NCBI RefSeq assembly: GCF_016801865.2
Contig: NC_068938.1
Span: forward strand, 19,712,873-19,776,872
From: Culex pipiens pallens
Taxonomy: Eukaryota > Arthropoda > Insecta > Diptera > Culicidae
Length of the DNA stretch: 64,000 bases
Reading direction: 5' to 3'
Positions within the stretch are counted from its first letter, which is position 1. Every line of letters starts with the position of its first letter. Shown here piece after piece: positions 49,060-60,189 of the stretch. The position numbers and the translations under genes are program-made. The notes under the pieces are model-generated. The model had not been told where the DNA came from, made no database searches, and worked only from the letters and a program-made list of their open reading frames with translations.

Positions 49060-51782
49060 TTTTCAAACTAAGATGTCTCGAGTTGAAAGCCCGCAAAACC
49101 TAGAGGTGTTGTCTGCGTTTTTAGTGCTATATCTTCACTTTCGAACGAACCTGGTGCTTTCTTTTACCTCAAAATAACAGTAACTTTTGATCCTTAAGTC
49201 TGAAATTATTTTTTTTTCAAAAGCGAGAATGTTTTTTATGGCTCTAAAGTGTTCAGAAAATCATCTTTTCTTTAAAACTTAACCCTGAATTGCTGTATTA
49301 AAAAACTGATTTTTGACGGTTTTCTCTGATGTTACTGACAACTTTAGTCATAGAAGACGTAGGTACTATGCAAGAAATAATGTTGGTATCTTCGACCAAG
49401 CTGCTTGGATTGGCATGTTTCAAGACGAGAAAAAAAAATCCAAACATATTCCTGAAAAACCACCCTAATTTTCAACCTGGTCAAAAGTTGGCCCCTCCCA
49501 TTTGCAGTTCGATAAACAACGTGAAAAAAAATGTAGGAAATTTATTCAGCTTTGCGCTACAACTCAGATGCAGATTTTTGTATATTTTAAAAGCCTTTTT
49601 TATGGACAGTTCCCAAATTTGTATGAAAATGTGTATGCACGAACTAATGATGCAAAAAGAATTGCTTTGGTCATAGATAAATTGCACGCAAAGTTTTCAA
49701 AAAAAAAACCAAATTTAAATTTTCAAAAAAAAAAAAAAAAAAAAAATGGCCGCTTTTACGAAAATTGCTCACATAACGTTTGAAAATGATTAAAAACCTT
49801 CAAAGACTTATTTTTTTTTCTTTTTATCAGTTTTTACATGAAAATAAGTTTGCTTCATAAGCTTCAAGTATTTCTTATTCAATTTATTATGCATTTATCT
49901 AACTATGCAAATAATGTTGTTAACTCATATATTTCTATGCAATTTTGGTACTTTTCAATAGATTTTGAATATCACTATTATACTTAGGTAAAAGTCCAAT
50001 TATAATCATCTGTTTTTATTTTCATATTTTTTAAAATTTAGTTAATTTCTTGTTTTTCACTTGTTTTGATTTACAGAAATAAAACTTTTCAACTAAAGCT
50101 TATTGTCTTGTCTCTTTTTTTTTTTACTTATTGTCTTATCAATTGAAAGATCTGCGGAAGCACATTTTACAGCAATTACATCTCTTTCGGTCATTTGGCC
50201 ATGCTCCACGGTCCATGTGTCCATGAGCTGTCATCGCGGTGCCAAGAAGCCGCCACCCATCATGGAATCCGATAATGGCATATAATGATGGTAATTTTCT
50301 CATATAGAGAAATTTTATGAACCGCATCAGTATTGTTTTATGATTTATTAGTCTTTTTCTGTGCTCAACTCACTCCAACTCACTACACAGCTTTCTCAAG
50401 AACTCGCGCCAAGTAAGGAACTGCAAAAGTTTAAAACCACCCATTGAATGCTTAAGGGGGCGACGCCAACAATAACTGACGGAACCCCGAGAACAGTTTG
50501 GTTCAGTGACCTAGACGCATTACTCAGCTGATGGACGAGCTTTTGCGATGAGCCATTTCGCGGTCGGGAGTTCTCTGAACTGGGACATTGAACCGCCGAT
50601 GGGTCGGAATTCTTTGCAGTTATTGCTTCCTAATAAGCTGTATCTGGACACACGTTTTCCCGGCGGTTCCGACAAGTCATGTGTGTTCAGCCCTCGAACA
50701 GCCATCGTAGCAGCTGTTCCGGACAACAGAGTAATTCAATTAAGCAGGAATTTCGATTATTTTCTATCGTCCATCGTCTTGCCCGTCCGTCGTGTAGGTC
50801 GTCTCAAGCGAACCCAAGCAAGTAATTTTATTGTTTTTAGATTCCTGGCCCCGTTCTCCGGTTCCGTTCTTCTGCGTGTACGACGACGATACGGTGCCGC
50901 GTTGACAGCTCGATAAAGACACTTTTATTGCACTCCATGCGTCACAAGATCCAATTCAGCTCTAATGTGTACCTACACGAAACCATTCAAGTGGAAGAAA
51001 CATCCATTTCTAAGCATCGTAACACTGCATGGTACAGCTAGAGAGTTCTTCAACTTCTTAAACGCCCCAAAAATACACGTTTAATTCTTCCTCCACAAAT
51101 TAGATCCGCACATCGCATCAAACTATCCGGTGCTGGGTCGATGATCTCGCAATGTTTCTCTCTTCGCATAGCGCAGTGTTTCGGAGAGTGTTGGAGCAAA
51201 AATTTAAAATTATAAATCCCTTCAACGCGTTCTCGGCTTGGCAAATCTTCGCTTCTAATCCCCGCAACCAGCGAAACTGGAGCTGGTGCCAAGCTCAACT
51301 TTCGGGGCGAATTATAGCCGCAGCATTCCGAAAGATTTTATCCTCTTCGAGCAATTTATGGGCTCGCCGGTCCGGTTGTCGTTTCGTTTTCCGGTGCGAC
51401 ACGTCCGGAGCTCGATCTGGAGGGGTTCTGGGCGGTAACATTGAAAATGTTGTTGGTTCAAGTTTTAAACCTTTTTAACTTTGATGCAAGTAACGTTTCC
51501 CTTTTTTATTATTGATTGATTTTTTTCAATTAAAACACGTTGAAATTCTTCTTATATTTCACAAAAAATTCTCGGAAGTTAAAAATTAAAAGTATTATTT
51601 TTTGGCATTCCAAGATTTTAATTTATTTATTGATTTTTTTTAAATCTTCTAAAATCATGTCAAAACATATATTTACAAAAAAAAAGTAGAATGTAAAAAT
51701 CGGTTTTCAGAAAGCAATATTTTCAAAAATATTTACAAGAACTCCCCAAGTTAACAATGCAAGAGCTAAAAAACAAAAGTAA
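49060..51782. other. Intergenic, no supported gene
   Basis: Another fold-back relic lies near 49560-49765 ending in a long A run. About 50380-51480 is GC-richer with overlapping frames of 60-122 codons that lack domains. A promoter or UTR role is possible but unsupported. Confidence 0.45.
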
Positions 51783-51935
51783 AAGAATACCTTCTTTCAT
51801 AATGTAATTTTATCTCAATTTAAACTGAAAAAGTGAGAAAAGTGGTAAAATTACATGTTTTCAGATGTAAAATTACACATTTTTTTTTCTGACATAAAAT
51901 TTGTACCCTTACCATATTTTTTTTACTGTGTAGTC
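51783..51935. repeat. Partial copy of the 21709-21927 MITE
   Basis: It shares ATAATGTAATTTTA, CTCAATTTA, CTGAAAAAGTGA and AAGTGGTAAAATTACA with the MITE at 21709. The left end is missing. Confidence 0.6.
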
Positions 51936-51953
51936 AAATTTAAGGAACTATTC

Positions 51954-52480
51954 GGGTAATTCTCCGTCAACTCACACAGCAGTTGACCCGACCCCTCTTC
52001 GATTTGCGTGAAACTTTGTCCTAAGAGGTAACTTTTGTCCCTGATCACGAATCCGAGGTCCGTTTTTTGATATCTCGTGACGGAGGGGCGGTACGAACCC
52101 TTCCATTTTTGAACATGCGAAAAAAGAGGTGTTTTTCAATAATTTGCAGCCTGAAACGGTGATGAGATAGAAATTTGGTGTCATAGGGACTTTTATGTAA
52201 AATTAGACGCCCGATTTGATGGCGTACTCAGAATTCCGAAAAAAACGTATTTTCATCGAAAAAACACCGAAAAAGTTTTAAAAATTCTCCCATTTTCCGT
52301 TACTCGACTGTAAACATATTTGGAACATGTCATTTTATGGGAAATTTAATGTACTTTTCGAATCTACATTGACCCTGAAGGGTTATTTTTTCATTTAGAA
52401 CAAAATTTTTTATTTTAAAATTTCGTGTTTTTTCTAACTTTGCAGGGTTATTTTTTAGAGTGTAACAATGTTCTACAAAG
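51954..52480. repeat. Single-arm copy of the 19458-20808 fold-back
   Basis: It matches the left arm of the palindrome in the same orientation, from GGGTAATTCTC to TGTTCTACAAAG, with small differences. The other arm is absent. It is followed to about 52870 by diverged sequence that repeats the CCATTTTCCGTTA and TTATGGGAAATTTAATG words. Confidence 0.75.
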
Positions 52481-52870
52481 GGGTTAGATTGGGCCATACA
52501 AAAATGCTGAAATTTGTTTGACCCAATCTCGCCTCCCAGACCCAAAGTCACTCCTGATAACGATACTCAAAATAAAAAAAAAACCGTATTTTTCATCAAA
52601 AAAGTACAAAAAATAGTTTTAAAATCGCTGCCATTTTCCGTTATTCAACTGGCAAAATTTGAAAAACATGTTATTTTATGGGAAATTTAATGGACTTTTC
52701 GAATTTGCAAAAAAATAACACACAAAAAATCACGCACCGTCATCTGGGGTGACATCGAGTCTGAGGGTGCGATTGGTTCATACAAATTTCAGAGTTTTTC
52801 GATGAATGGTTCATACAAATTTCATTGATTTTTTTTTTAATTTTGTAGGGCTACTTTTAAGAGTGTATCA

Positions 52871-54130
52871 ATGCATTCGCACTCGCAAGGAGATGGTAAT
52901 CTTAGCGGGTTGCAGACTAGATTTCGTCATGTATATGTGATAATTCTCTAGCCCAGGTTGCTTGGAAATTGATTATTCTTCCACACCAAACGTTCAAAGC
53001 GTCATTCTTTTGCAAAATTTGCTGAACTTTCAGAAAATTGTGTTTTAAATTAAATAAATGACCTACTACATCTCATAGAGAAGTCATCTTCTCGTATTTA
53101 CTTAGGACAGCCCTTCGTTTCGCCGGTAGTGTTTCTTTCCCACCGATCCTAACCAAATACTCGTCATCTGCCCTATAAACAGACCCAAATTTCATCATCT
53201 CGACCACTTTCGAGTCCAACCTCCTTACCCTCAGGGCACTCTTCGAACCGGAAATTAACAGTCTATTAGCAATAAACTATAAATATCGATTTACGACCCA
53301 AAACCACACTCACAATATTGAATAACATCTCCCTTTTTTTTCTTCCTCTCATTTCAGAAGCTAGATCAACAATCCAGCGACAACAGCTACAACTAGTTTG
53401 CTGAGAAGAAAAACCTGATCGCGACTCGTCCGATTGACTCAAGCTCTGATAGCAGTCCAGCTCGGAACGGCATCTGCAACGGTTCGTCAGGTGTCAACCC
53501 CTTCTGATCAGCGCCATCTGTTGCGTAACGAGTCAAGCGCGCGCGCGCTCCCAACCGGTTGACAAATGGCCAACATTTGGGAAAGGTGACAGCTCTTGTC
53601 CCCCTTTTTACGTTGTGTCCAAAGTTTGCAAGTGACGAAAAATGGCAATTTGAGGAAAAAAAGTTTGTGCGCACTTTAGTTCCGTTGCAAACCCTTAACA
53701 GGGAGAATGGATCAATTAGCCATAATGGCGCCCCCATGAGAAGCCATTAGTGTGTGTGTGCGATACTTGAAATTCAAATTTTCACCACCTCAAGCCACAA
53801 AACTTTGAGAAGAGGTCGAAGCGGTGTCCCGCGCGCGCAAAACAACACGCGATAAAAAAGCCGGTGGAATAAATTAGCGGAAAAAAATATTAATCCACTT
53901 TGAGCGTTTCGCTTTTTCTTTCCTCTCCGCAGTGGTGTAGGAGTGTGTGCGAGTTTAGCCTCTCCAGAGAAGCAAAAAAAAGTTTAAGCCTGTGTTAGTG
54001 TGCCAATGTGAGCTCTCTCGGAGAGAGCGAGCGCGCGAAACGAAACGAGTGGTGAATTTGGCGCACAAGAAAACCGTTGAGCGGTGGTGAATAAGTTCGG
54101 CGGTAAGCCGGTTACACAGAGTTCATCGCG
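52871..54130 (+). other. Upstream region and possible 5' UTR of the gene at 54131
   Basis: A pyrimidine tract ending in AG at 53357 could be a splice acceptor, which would make 53358-54217 one exon with a long 5' UTR. Alternatively, transcription may start near 53930, where CGCAGTGGTG resembles an initiator. A 63-codon upstream frame lies at 53559-53750. None of this is decisive. Confidence 0.35.
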
Positions 54131-54217
54131 ATGAATCCGTACGGTGGAGGTGAACACAACGTCATCCGGGCGCCATCTCTGAAGCGCGGAAAGAACGACG
54201 AGGGACTTAACAATCGG
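54131..54217 (+). CDS. First coding exon of an unidentified gene (partial)
   Basis: ATG at 54131 opens 29 codons encoding a polar, basic N-terminus beginning MNPYGGGEHNVIRAPSLKRG. The exon ends in CGG followed directly by a consensus donor GTAAGT (54218-54223), intron phase 0. Codon use is GC-richer than the surrounding DNA and the upstream sequence has the feel of an insect 5' UTR. No following exon can be identified before the window ends, so the intron is probably longer than 9.7 kb and contains the IR gene on the opposite strand and the mini-copia. The peptide is too short to name. A hydrophilic start without a signal peptide suggests a cytosolic N-terminus, which is inference. Confidence 0.6.
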
Positions 54218-54941
54218 GTAAGTTGAACGGGGGGTTTGCGTCTTGGCTAAATGTGGTGAAAAGCATGCGAGAGGGGACTTAACTTGCGCCTTAACTTGAT
54301 TCCGTTTTGTGGGGAGGAAAAGTGGAAACTAAGCCAAAAAACTTTTCAAATTGTGAGTTATTAAGCTTGGAACCGGAATGATTTATTCCTTTGTGACCGT
54401 GCCAGAAAGTTTTCTGCAACGTGATACTGGAGCATCTCGCTGACTAATGGGAGAAGTTTGCTTCCAATTATCTACTGATTATTACGTTCTCTACTCTGTT
54501 GGGGCTCAGCTCGAACTTCGGCTGGAGATAAAAGTTAAATTTAATTAAATTTAGCCGAGTTTCAATTGCTCTGGCAGTAAGGTAGACTGGCTCGAAGTCA
54601 ATTTCCACCACATCCTTTTGTATGTGAATGTATCTGCACCATATGGAAATCCACCTTCTAAAACGTTCTCCGATTTCGATGAATAAATAAAGCCAGAGCC
54701 GCCTCCGGCGGTAAAAGCTTCAGTCAGTTGGGACGGAACGGGTAGGAAGTGTGGGATGCAAATGATAGTGAATGAAATAACGAAGAGTATTAATGTTTAA
54801 TGTGATGCGGTGAGGCTTAGTGCGATATGCATGTGGAAAGTGCGATTTTGTTCATTTAAGTAAAAGCAAAAACAACCTTTTAACATGATTTTTTTTTTAT
54901 TTACATGAAAAATGTTGCGTTCATGAATTAAAATGTTTCTT
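54218..54941. other. Start of putative long intron
   Basis: This follows the donor site. It is balanced in composition then AT-rich. No exon is visible. Confidence 0.4.
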
Positions 54942-54943
54942 TA

Positions 54944-55127
54944 CACGGAGAAAAATGAGTTCCCAAAATCGTGAACAAGCGTTCATGAAAAATGGGAACT
55001 ACGAACAATGTGTTCAAATCCCATGATACGTTTTTGGAAATCGTACCATGGGATTTGAACACTTTGTTCGTAGTTCCCATATTCATGAACGCTTGTTAAC
55101 GATTTTGGGAACTCTTTTTTCTCCGTG
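54944..55127. mobile_element. Near-perfect palindromic MITE, TA target
   Basis: 184 bp with CACGGAGAAAAA and TTTTTTCTCCGTG ends, flanked by TA at 54942-54943 and 55128-55129. The whole element is nearly self-complementary around about 55036, so it would form a long hairpin. TA duplication fits the Tc1/mariner group. Confidence 0.85.
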
Positions 55128-55129
55128 TA

Positions 55130-56067
55130 ACTTGAAAATTGGATAAATGTTTCAAAAGATTTCGACTCAAGCGGAATACCTTGAAGATCATTCTCCAGTC
55201 ACGGAAAATAAAACAATATAAACATGGAAATAACAAGCCATAGTTTCAGCATTCGCATGGAAACACTGTTTTGAAATACATCTTACACTATTTCAGTTGT
55301 TTTGCAATCATTAATTTTGAAAAAATGAAAAAAAAAAATACGAAAACAAAAATTTTACCGAAAAAAAATAAACATCGAAAATTTTCTAAAATTCAAAGGA
55401 TTTCTAAATCAACTCAAACATGCTAAAAGTGATTTTAAACGCACGGAAACGCATTTTAAGTTAATTTAAGCTGATAGTACTTAAATTTCCATTATCATTT
55501 TGAAGTTTTTTGAAAAAAAAAAAAAAAAATTTCCCCTCTAATTTTTCGGGCATATTTTGAAGGGGAGGGGGAGACAAAAACTTTTCGAATGTCGAGCTTG
55601 CTTGTAAAATTCCAACCGTTACTTATCTTTGCCTAAAGAATCGGGCCAGGGGGTATCTCCTTAGATTCTCTAAAATTTGCAATTTTTCTTGACACCCTAT
55701 TGGAGAAGCGTATAGTGCAATTAAAAACCCTTTTTTCATTCAAATGTTAGAATCTTAGTTTTTTAATTGAAGTAAGACAATATGTTTCTATTTTTTTGAA
55801 ATTGATATACAATTTTTGAAATTTATACTATTTTTTTTAATGTTTAATATTTTTGTAACTGGGCTGGTCCCCCTCCAACATCAGGGACAAAAAAAACGGA
55901 TTTTTTTCAAGAAACTTCCTAATGATTGCATTCTTATTTTTTTTTATTTATACATTGAGACTATAGCTTGTTTTTTTTTAATTTTCATTTTATTTTTTTG
56001 TAGATAAACAAAGAACTCACAGTTCGGAGTTCGGAGATCAAATGCAACATGTACTTTGTAATTGAAA
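55130..56067. other. AT-rich, 3' flank of the IR gene
   Basis: AT-rich with homopolymer runs. AATAAA on the minus strand (TTTATT at 55943-55948), about 120 bp past the IR stop, is a candidate poly(A) signal. Confidence 0.5.
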
Positions 56068-57900
56068 TTAACATAACGTGCTTTGTTTAGTAGGGCCAAT
56101 ACGATATTTTGATACATTTGTCTGGTGAAGAACCTTTACAACCCTCATGTGCCAAGCACCCTTCCCAAAGTAGTGAACCAAACATTCCACCAAATACACA
56201 CCCAAGCTAACCGCGCTCCCAAAGCCCAAAATAACCCACGCCGGCACCACGTCCGCAAACATCAAAATCTCCGCATCCGGATTGACACCTGCCCCCGCCG
56301 CAACCCGCCCCCTCTTCAGCGCCCCGCCGGTCATGTTCTGGGCCAGCTGTTGCCGCCACAGGCCCAGCACTCCGGCTTCAAAGAGTGTCCTCTGGATGTG
56401 GTGAAACGTCGGCTGTAGAACGCTTCTCATCGGGACTATGTAGAACGCCGTGTTCATGCCGAACGTCTCGCGGAGTATTTTGTACCGGGGTTGGTCGGTT
56501 TTCAAGTCCCAATTATCGATTCGCTGCAGCAACCAGGACGCCAGGGCGCTGTTCATTTGGTACGCGTTGGTTCCGTCCAGACGGTCTTCGTTTGGGTCGG
56601 TGGGTTTCTTGTAGATGTAGTTGAGGTTTAAGGAGTAGCTCGCAAATTGTTGACTTTCGCCGGTTTTGACTCCTAGGCCACTGTCGGTTAGTTCCTGAAG
56701 GGTATTGATACCCTCCACAAGAGGTCGACTGGCCATCATTGATGTTATCCTCGTTTCATATGAGTTTGAAAGGAACGCGAAAAATATGATAAGACAAACC
56801 AGGACGATTTTCTCCCTTGAACCAGCTTTGTGAACGCCGAACCGTTCGAATCCACAAATCGGTAGAAATATGATGTCATTTTTGAACTTTTTGAACAGAA
56901 TTAACGAAGTTACTTTGAGCAGAGTCAGAGCACAGAAAAGCGTGATCCACAAGTCGGCATCGAAAGGATGTAGAAATAGCTCAACGATGGTCATCGGTCT
57001 TCCGGCTGGAACGAGAAACGCATCATCGGATGGGAACGCTACATTGATGTAAAAATCAATGTACATATCGCTTAGCGTAGGCTCGGTGAAAATATCGTAA
57101 GTTGCGTTCAACGTAAAGGCCATTTGCGAAACGCAATCGTGCAATCCTTGGCTTAATCCCGGACAGTCCAGCGTTACATGGCGGGGAGTTCCGTTTAAAT
57201 GTTTTGCAATTTCAAACACCAAATTGACCTCGTACCCGTAGCAGTACTTTGGTGGATCACAGGCATTGGCAAAACTTTTCTTAGCCGTATTGAACCGAAT
57301 CTCGTGACCGTGTAATTCGCGTACTCTACCGATAAAGGCTTCTTTGAGTGGGAAATGTTGCTGTAATTTTGCAAATTTTCGGCAGGTTGGGCCATTGTAC
57401 ATGAGTTCTCCAGAATCGGACAGAAGGTAAATTACATTCCACTGTTTAATCATGGATTGCAACCTTAAGAGTCGGCTTCCATACCAATCCCACTCAATGT
57501 TACGTAGCAAAAACATGATTCTGGTTTCACTACGAAGTGCACTTAGTAGATATCCGTATTTTCCAAGAGTTGGTTCGCCCCCCAGCACCGTTTCCATACA
57601 AATGATAACAAACGACGGATAGCGTATCGAAGGGTCACTCGAGCTCCAGTCAAAGTTGGTGTCGATGACAGTTCGTGTAATGGGTTCATTTTGCAGCAAA
57701 TCGTACACTTTCCGTAGAATCTCGTTATGATATCCGTTGGCGAAGTAGTAAATCCAGATGTGAAAAATCCCAGACTGTTCCGCGGCCAACTGTTTCACCA
57801 GAGAGACGGTGTAGCTGATGGATAGTTGATTGCTTGGTGATGATTGAGTTACGCAGTAGAACGTAACAAGTATTTGTAGTAGACGACTGAACAGGACCAT
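56068..57900 (-). CDS. Divergent ionotropic receptor (IR family)
   Basis: An intact single-exon frame of 610 residues, typical IR length. Residues 1-20 look like a signal peptide. Residues about 25-200 form a short variable N-terminal region, followed by an S1 half (about 201-312). A membrane segment at about 314-336 precedes a pore region and a second membrane segment at 363-386 ending in SYETRITSMM, close to the conserved motif after the IR/iGluR pore. An S2 half (about 390-550) contains FEAGVLGLWR, and a last membrane segment lies at 553-576. The arginine that binds glutamate in S1 is not visible where expected, as in most divergent chemosensory IRs. Such proteins are cation-channel subunits in sensory neurons, usually working with co-receptors such as IR25a or IR76b. 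The gene lies antisense within the putative intron that starts at 54218. The exact IR subfamily is not assigned. Confidence 0.9.
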   Translation of the reverse strand: MVLFSRLLQILVTFYCVTQSSPSNQLSISYTVSLVKQLAAEQSGIFHIWIYYFANGYHNEILRKVYDLLQNEPITRTVIDTNFDWSSSDPSIRYPSFVIICMETVLGGEPTLGKYGYLLSALRSETRIMFLLRNIEWDWYGSRLLRLQSMIKQWNVIYLLSDSGELMYNGPTCRKFAKLQQHFPLKEAFIGRVRELHGHEIRFNTAKKSFANACDPPKYCYGYEVNLVFEIAKHLNGTPRHVTLDCPGLSQGLHDCVSQMAFTLNATYDIFTEPTLSDMYIDFYINVAFPSDDAFLVPAGRPMTIVELFLHPFDADLWITLFCALTLLKVTSLILFKKFKNDIIFLPICGFERFGVHKAGSREKIVLVCLIIFFAFLSNSYETRITSMMASRPLVEGINTLQELTDSGLGVKTGESQQFASYSLNLNYIYKKPTDPNEDRLDGTNAYQMNSALASWLLQRIDNWDLKTDQPRYKILRETFGMNTAFYIVPMRSVLQPTFHHIQRTLFEAGVLGLWRQQLAQNMTGGALKRGRVAAGAGVNPDAEILMFADVVPAWVILGFGSAVSLGVYLVECLVHYFGKGAWHMRVVKVLHQTNVSKYRIGPTKQSTLC

Positions 57901-58104
57901 TGTTGGACTTGTATTGACTCATGGCGTTCGCTGAATAAAATAATGCACTTTCAGCTCACTATCAATGTTTTAATCGTATTGGTTGTCAAGGTCTATCGCG
58001 ATAGGGGTTATCTTGTGGAAATTTTACATTTATTTGTTTTGATTTCTTTTTAAAAGTATGAATTTAAAATTTTTCTATGCAAATATTTTTTTTACTAAAT
58101 TTTT
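57901..58104 (-). promoter_or_regulatory. Upstream region of the IR gene
   Basis: On the minus strand an ATG at 57922 lies 22 bases before the IR start in another frame and overlaps it for 65 codons. If transcription starts above it, this would be an inhibitory upstream frame. TATTTTATT near 57937 is the only TATA-like block. The promoter is not defined. Confidence 0.3.
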
Positions 58105-58488
58105 ACCAAACAAACTACAACGCTGACGATACTTCCAATTCCAGTACGTTTTCATCCAAATCGGAAGCTTCAGTCACATCTACCAGTCCAATGCTCAGAA
58201 CTCCTCTGGTCATAATTTTGGCTAGCTCATTTCTTCATACGCCCAGAATGCCGGCCTCAAAATGTGTCCCCTGAACGTGCTCAACCGTTGGTTTTATGAC
58301 GTTTCAAGCTCTTGACCCTCGAGCGGTTTTTTAAGTCCAAGCTATTGACCCGTTGTAGAATCCAGGCAGCAAACTGATCGGACAATCGGCATTAATTGCA
58401 TCAAGACGGTTGGTAGGTAGAGTTGATCAGGTGAAACTGAGATGCAATGAATTCTCCATGAACTGTAAGACTTCAGTAGCTATTACAT
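58105..58488 (-). pseudogene. Decayed ionotropic receptor fragment
   Basis: Minus-strand translation matches the neighbouring IR in scattered frames: GEFIASQFHLI against the GESQQFASYSLNL region, WILQRVNSLDLKN against WLLQRIDNWDLKT, VIKPTVEHVQGTHFEAGIL against VLQPTFHHIQRTLFEAGVL, and a last-membrane-segment-like stretch near 58107-58135. Defects visible are at least one frameshift, a stop replacing the tryptophan after FEAGILGV, and loss of roughly 15-20 residues between the second and third matches. It covers only the S2-to-last-membrane part. The upstream side is cut by the element starting at 58489. A relic of a tandem IR duplication. Confidence 0.8.
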
Positions 58489-59117
58489 CAGGCCTGTCTA
58501 TCGTCCGGCCCGCGACGCCTTTTTAAAATAGTTCTATGACCGGCCCTTTATATAATATTTAATAAATAAACTGATTGTCGAAAAAATAAAAAAAACTAGA
58601 GATTAAATGTTCACATACATTTTGTTTAATCTTTATTTGCTTTGCAATAAAATGTTGCTAATTCAAAGACTTATTCAAATGTATTTTTTTAGAACAACTT
58701 TGTAATGATAAAGATTTGTTTAAAAAAACTCACAAAAAGCAAATTAGTCATACTGAAATTAATGATCACCGCAGAAAATTTTAAAAGAAAATTGAAATAT
58801 TAAAAAGTGTCTCAAAATGAGTCAAAAATAAATTTTATCCTAAACAATTACAATACAATTTTTCACAAAACAAAACAATAATAAATCAAAAAAACACATT
58901 TTTGAAAGTTATCTTTAATATTTTTTCTAAGAATCAGGATAAACTAATCTTATTTGCAACACTAGTTTATTTATTTATATAATTTAAAAAAATCTTATAC
59001 AAATAATTTAATGAAAAAAAGTTAACTTTTTCAATTTTTAGCACACATTAGTTCGGACCCGCCACTGCTTCAGAAAATCATATCTGGCCCGCAAGGCCAA
59101 AGGGTTGGGTACCCCTG
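58489..59117. mobile_element. Probable hAT-like non-autonomous element
   Basis: The right end GGTTGGGTACCCCTG (complement CAGGGGTACCCAACC) is a classic hAT-type terminus, and the left end begins CAGGCCTG with GGCCCGC words near both ends. The interior is AT-rich without a transposase. No 8-bp duplication was found, possibly because the site is old. Confidence 0.5.
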
Positions 59118-59977
59118 GTTTAAGGCTAGTTGAAGGCTTCCTAAACATTGTGTAAAACAGGAAAATGTTACAGGAAGTCCAATAATCGACAAATCAACAT
59201 TATTGTTCGTACGTACTGGAGTGTGTTGTGCAAAGTGCGTGGAACAGTTGCTGGAATCAACTCAATTTTCTTAAGTGTTTTATCTTTCAATTTATCGATT
59301 TGGTTGCAAGTTATTTAATCAGATGAATAGTATCAAATTCTATGTGAAAGTGTCGATATTTATCTTGTCAAATTTTTGTGACACTTTCAACATTTTCTAG
59401 AACAAATCTGTGATTAACAATTAATTTAAATCCATAACCTAAATCTAATCTAATCTAAATAGGCTATATGCCTCTATATTGGGCATTGTTCCTATATTGG
59501 GTCTACCAAACTTAATTTAAAGAAATTGTGCATTCCACTAAATCTGACAGGAAGCTGCTGCTTGCTATCATTATTTTCATTTTGGTGGGCTAGAATTATT
59601 CACTTTTTTCTATCAAACTAGAAATAATGAAATAAATTGCCAAATTGCTAGTTGCCCATTAGGTCCAAACATTTTACCACTTTTGCTTACCACTTTTTGA
59701 CATTCAGCGTCACGGCTTTCATTGCTCGGCACACGGATGAGGGCCTTTAAACCGATCAGAAGATGGATCAAAAATAGGTACATTGATGGTCGGATCCTAG
59801 GAGCATCAATAGACCCAAAATAGGGACAAAACATGTTTCATTTTTCGGGCTTATACAGCGACATTGCCTATAGCAGCCTTTGCGAATACATTAAATCAAA
59901 AGTGTGCTCTGCTAAGTAGGCCCAAAATAGGGGCAAACATCCTATTTTCGACTATTTTTTGTTGTGTATGATTAGAG
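59118..59977. other. AT-rich with a possible old MITE
   Basis: CCTATATTGGGTCTACC near 59490 and CCCAAAATAGGGGC near 59921 are weakly inverted, suggesting an old element at about 59440-59955. No gene. Confidence 0.35.
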
Positions 59978-60189
59978 TTGTTAATGCGATTTTAGTAAAC
60001 CGCGGTAAATTTTCGTGAAATAATTCGATCTGTCAAATATCCACCAAAGCATCTACCACATTGATCACACAAAAAACTGTGGAAGAAAAGTACCCATCGC
60101 GGCTTACCGCGATCAATTTTTGACAGTTCGACGCCAACGGATTATTTCAAGAAAATCTACCGCGGTTAGCCAAAATTACATTGACAATA
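59978..60189. mobile_element. MITE with ACCGCGG inverted ends
   Basis: TTGTTAATGCGATTTTAGTA at 59978 and the complementary block ending CATTGACAAT at about 60188 are inverted. The pairing continues through ACCGCGG, GAAATAAT and CTGTCAAA. About 212 bp; no frame. Confidence 0.65.

Noticed and set aside
57725..57922. 65-codon minus frame overlapping the IR start
   Set aside because: Out of frame with the long IR frame and without a domain; at most an upstream frame.
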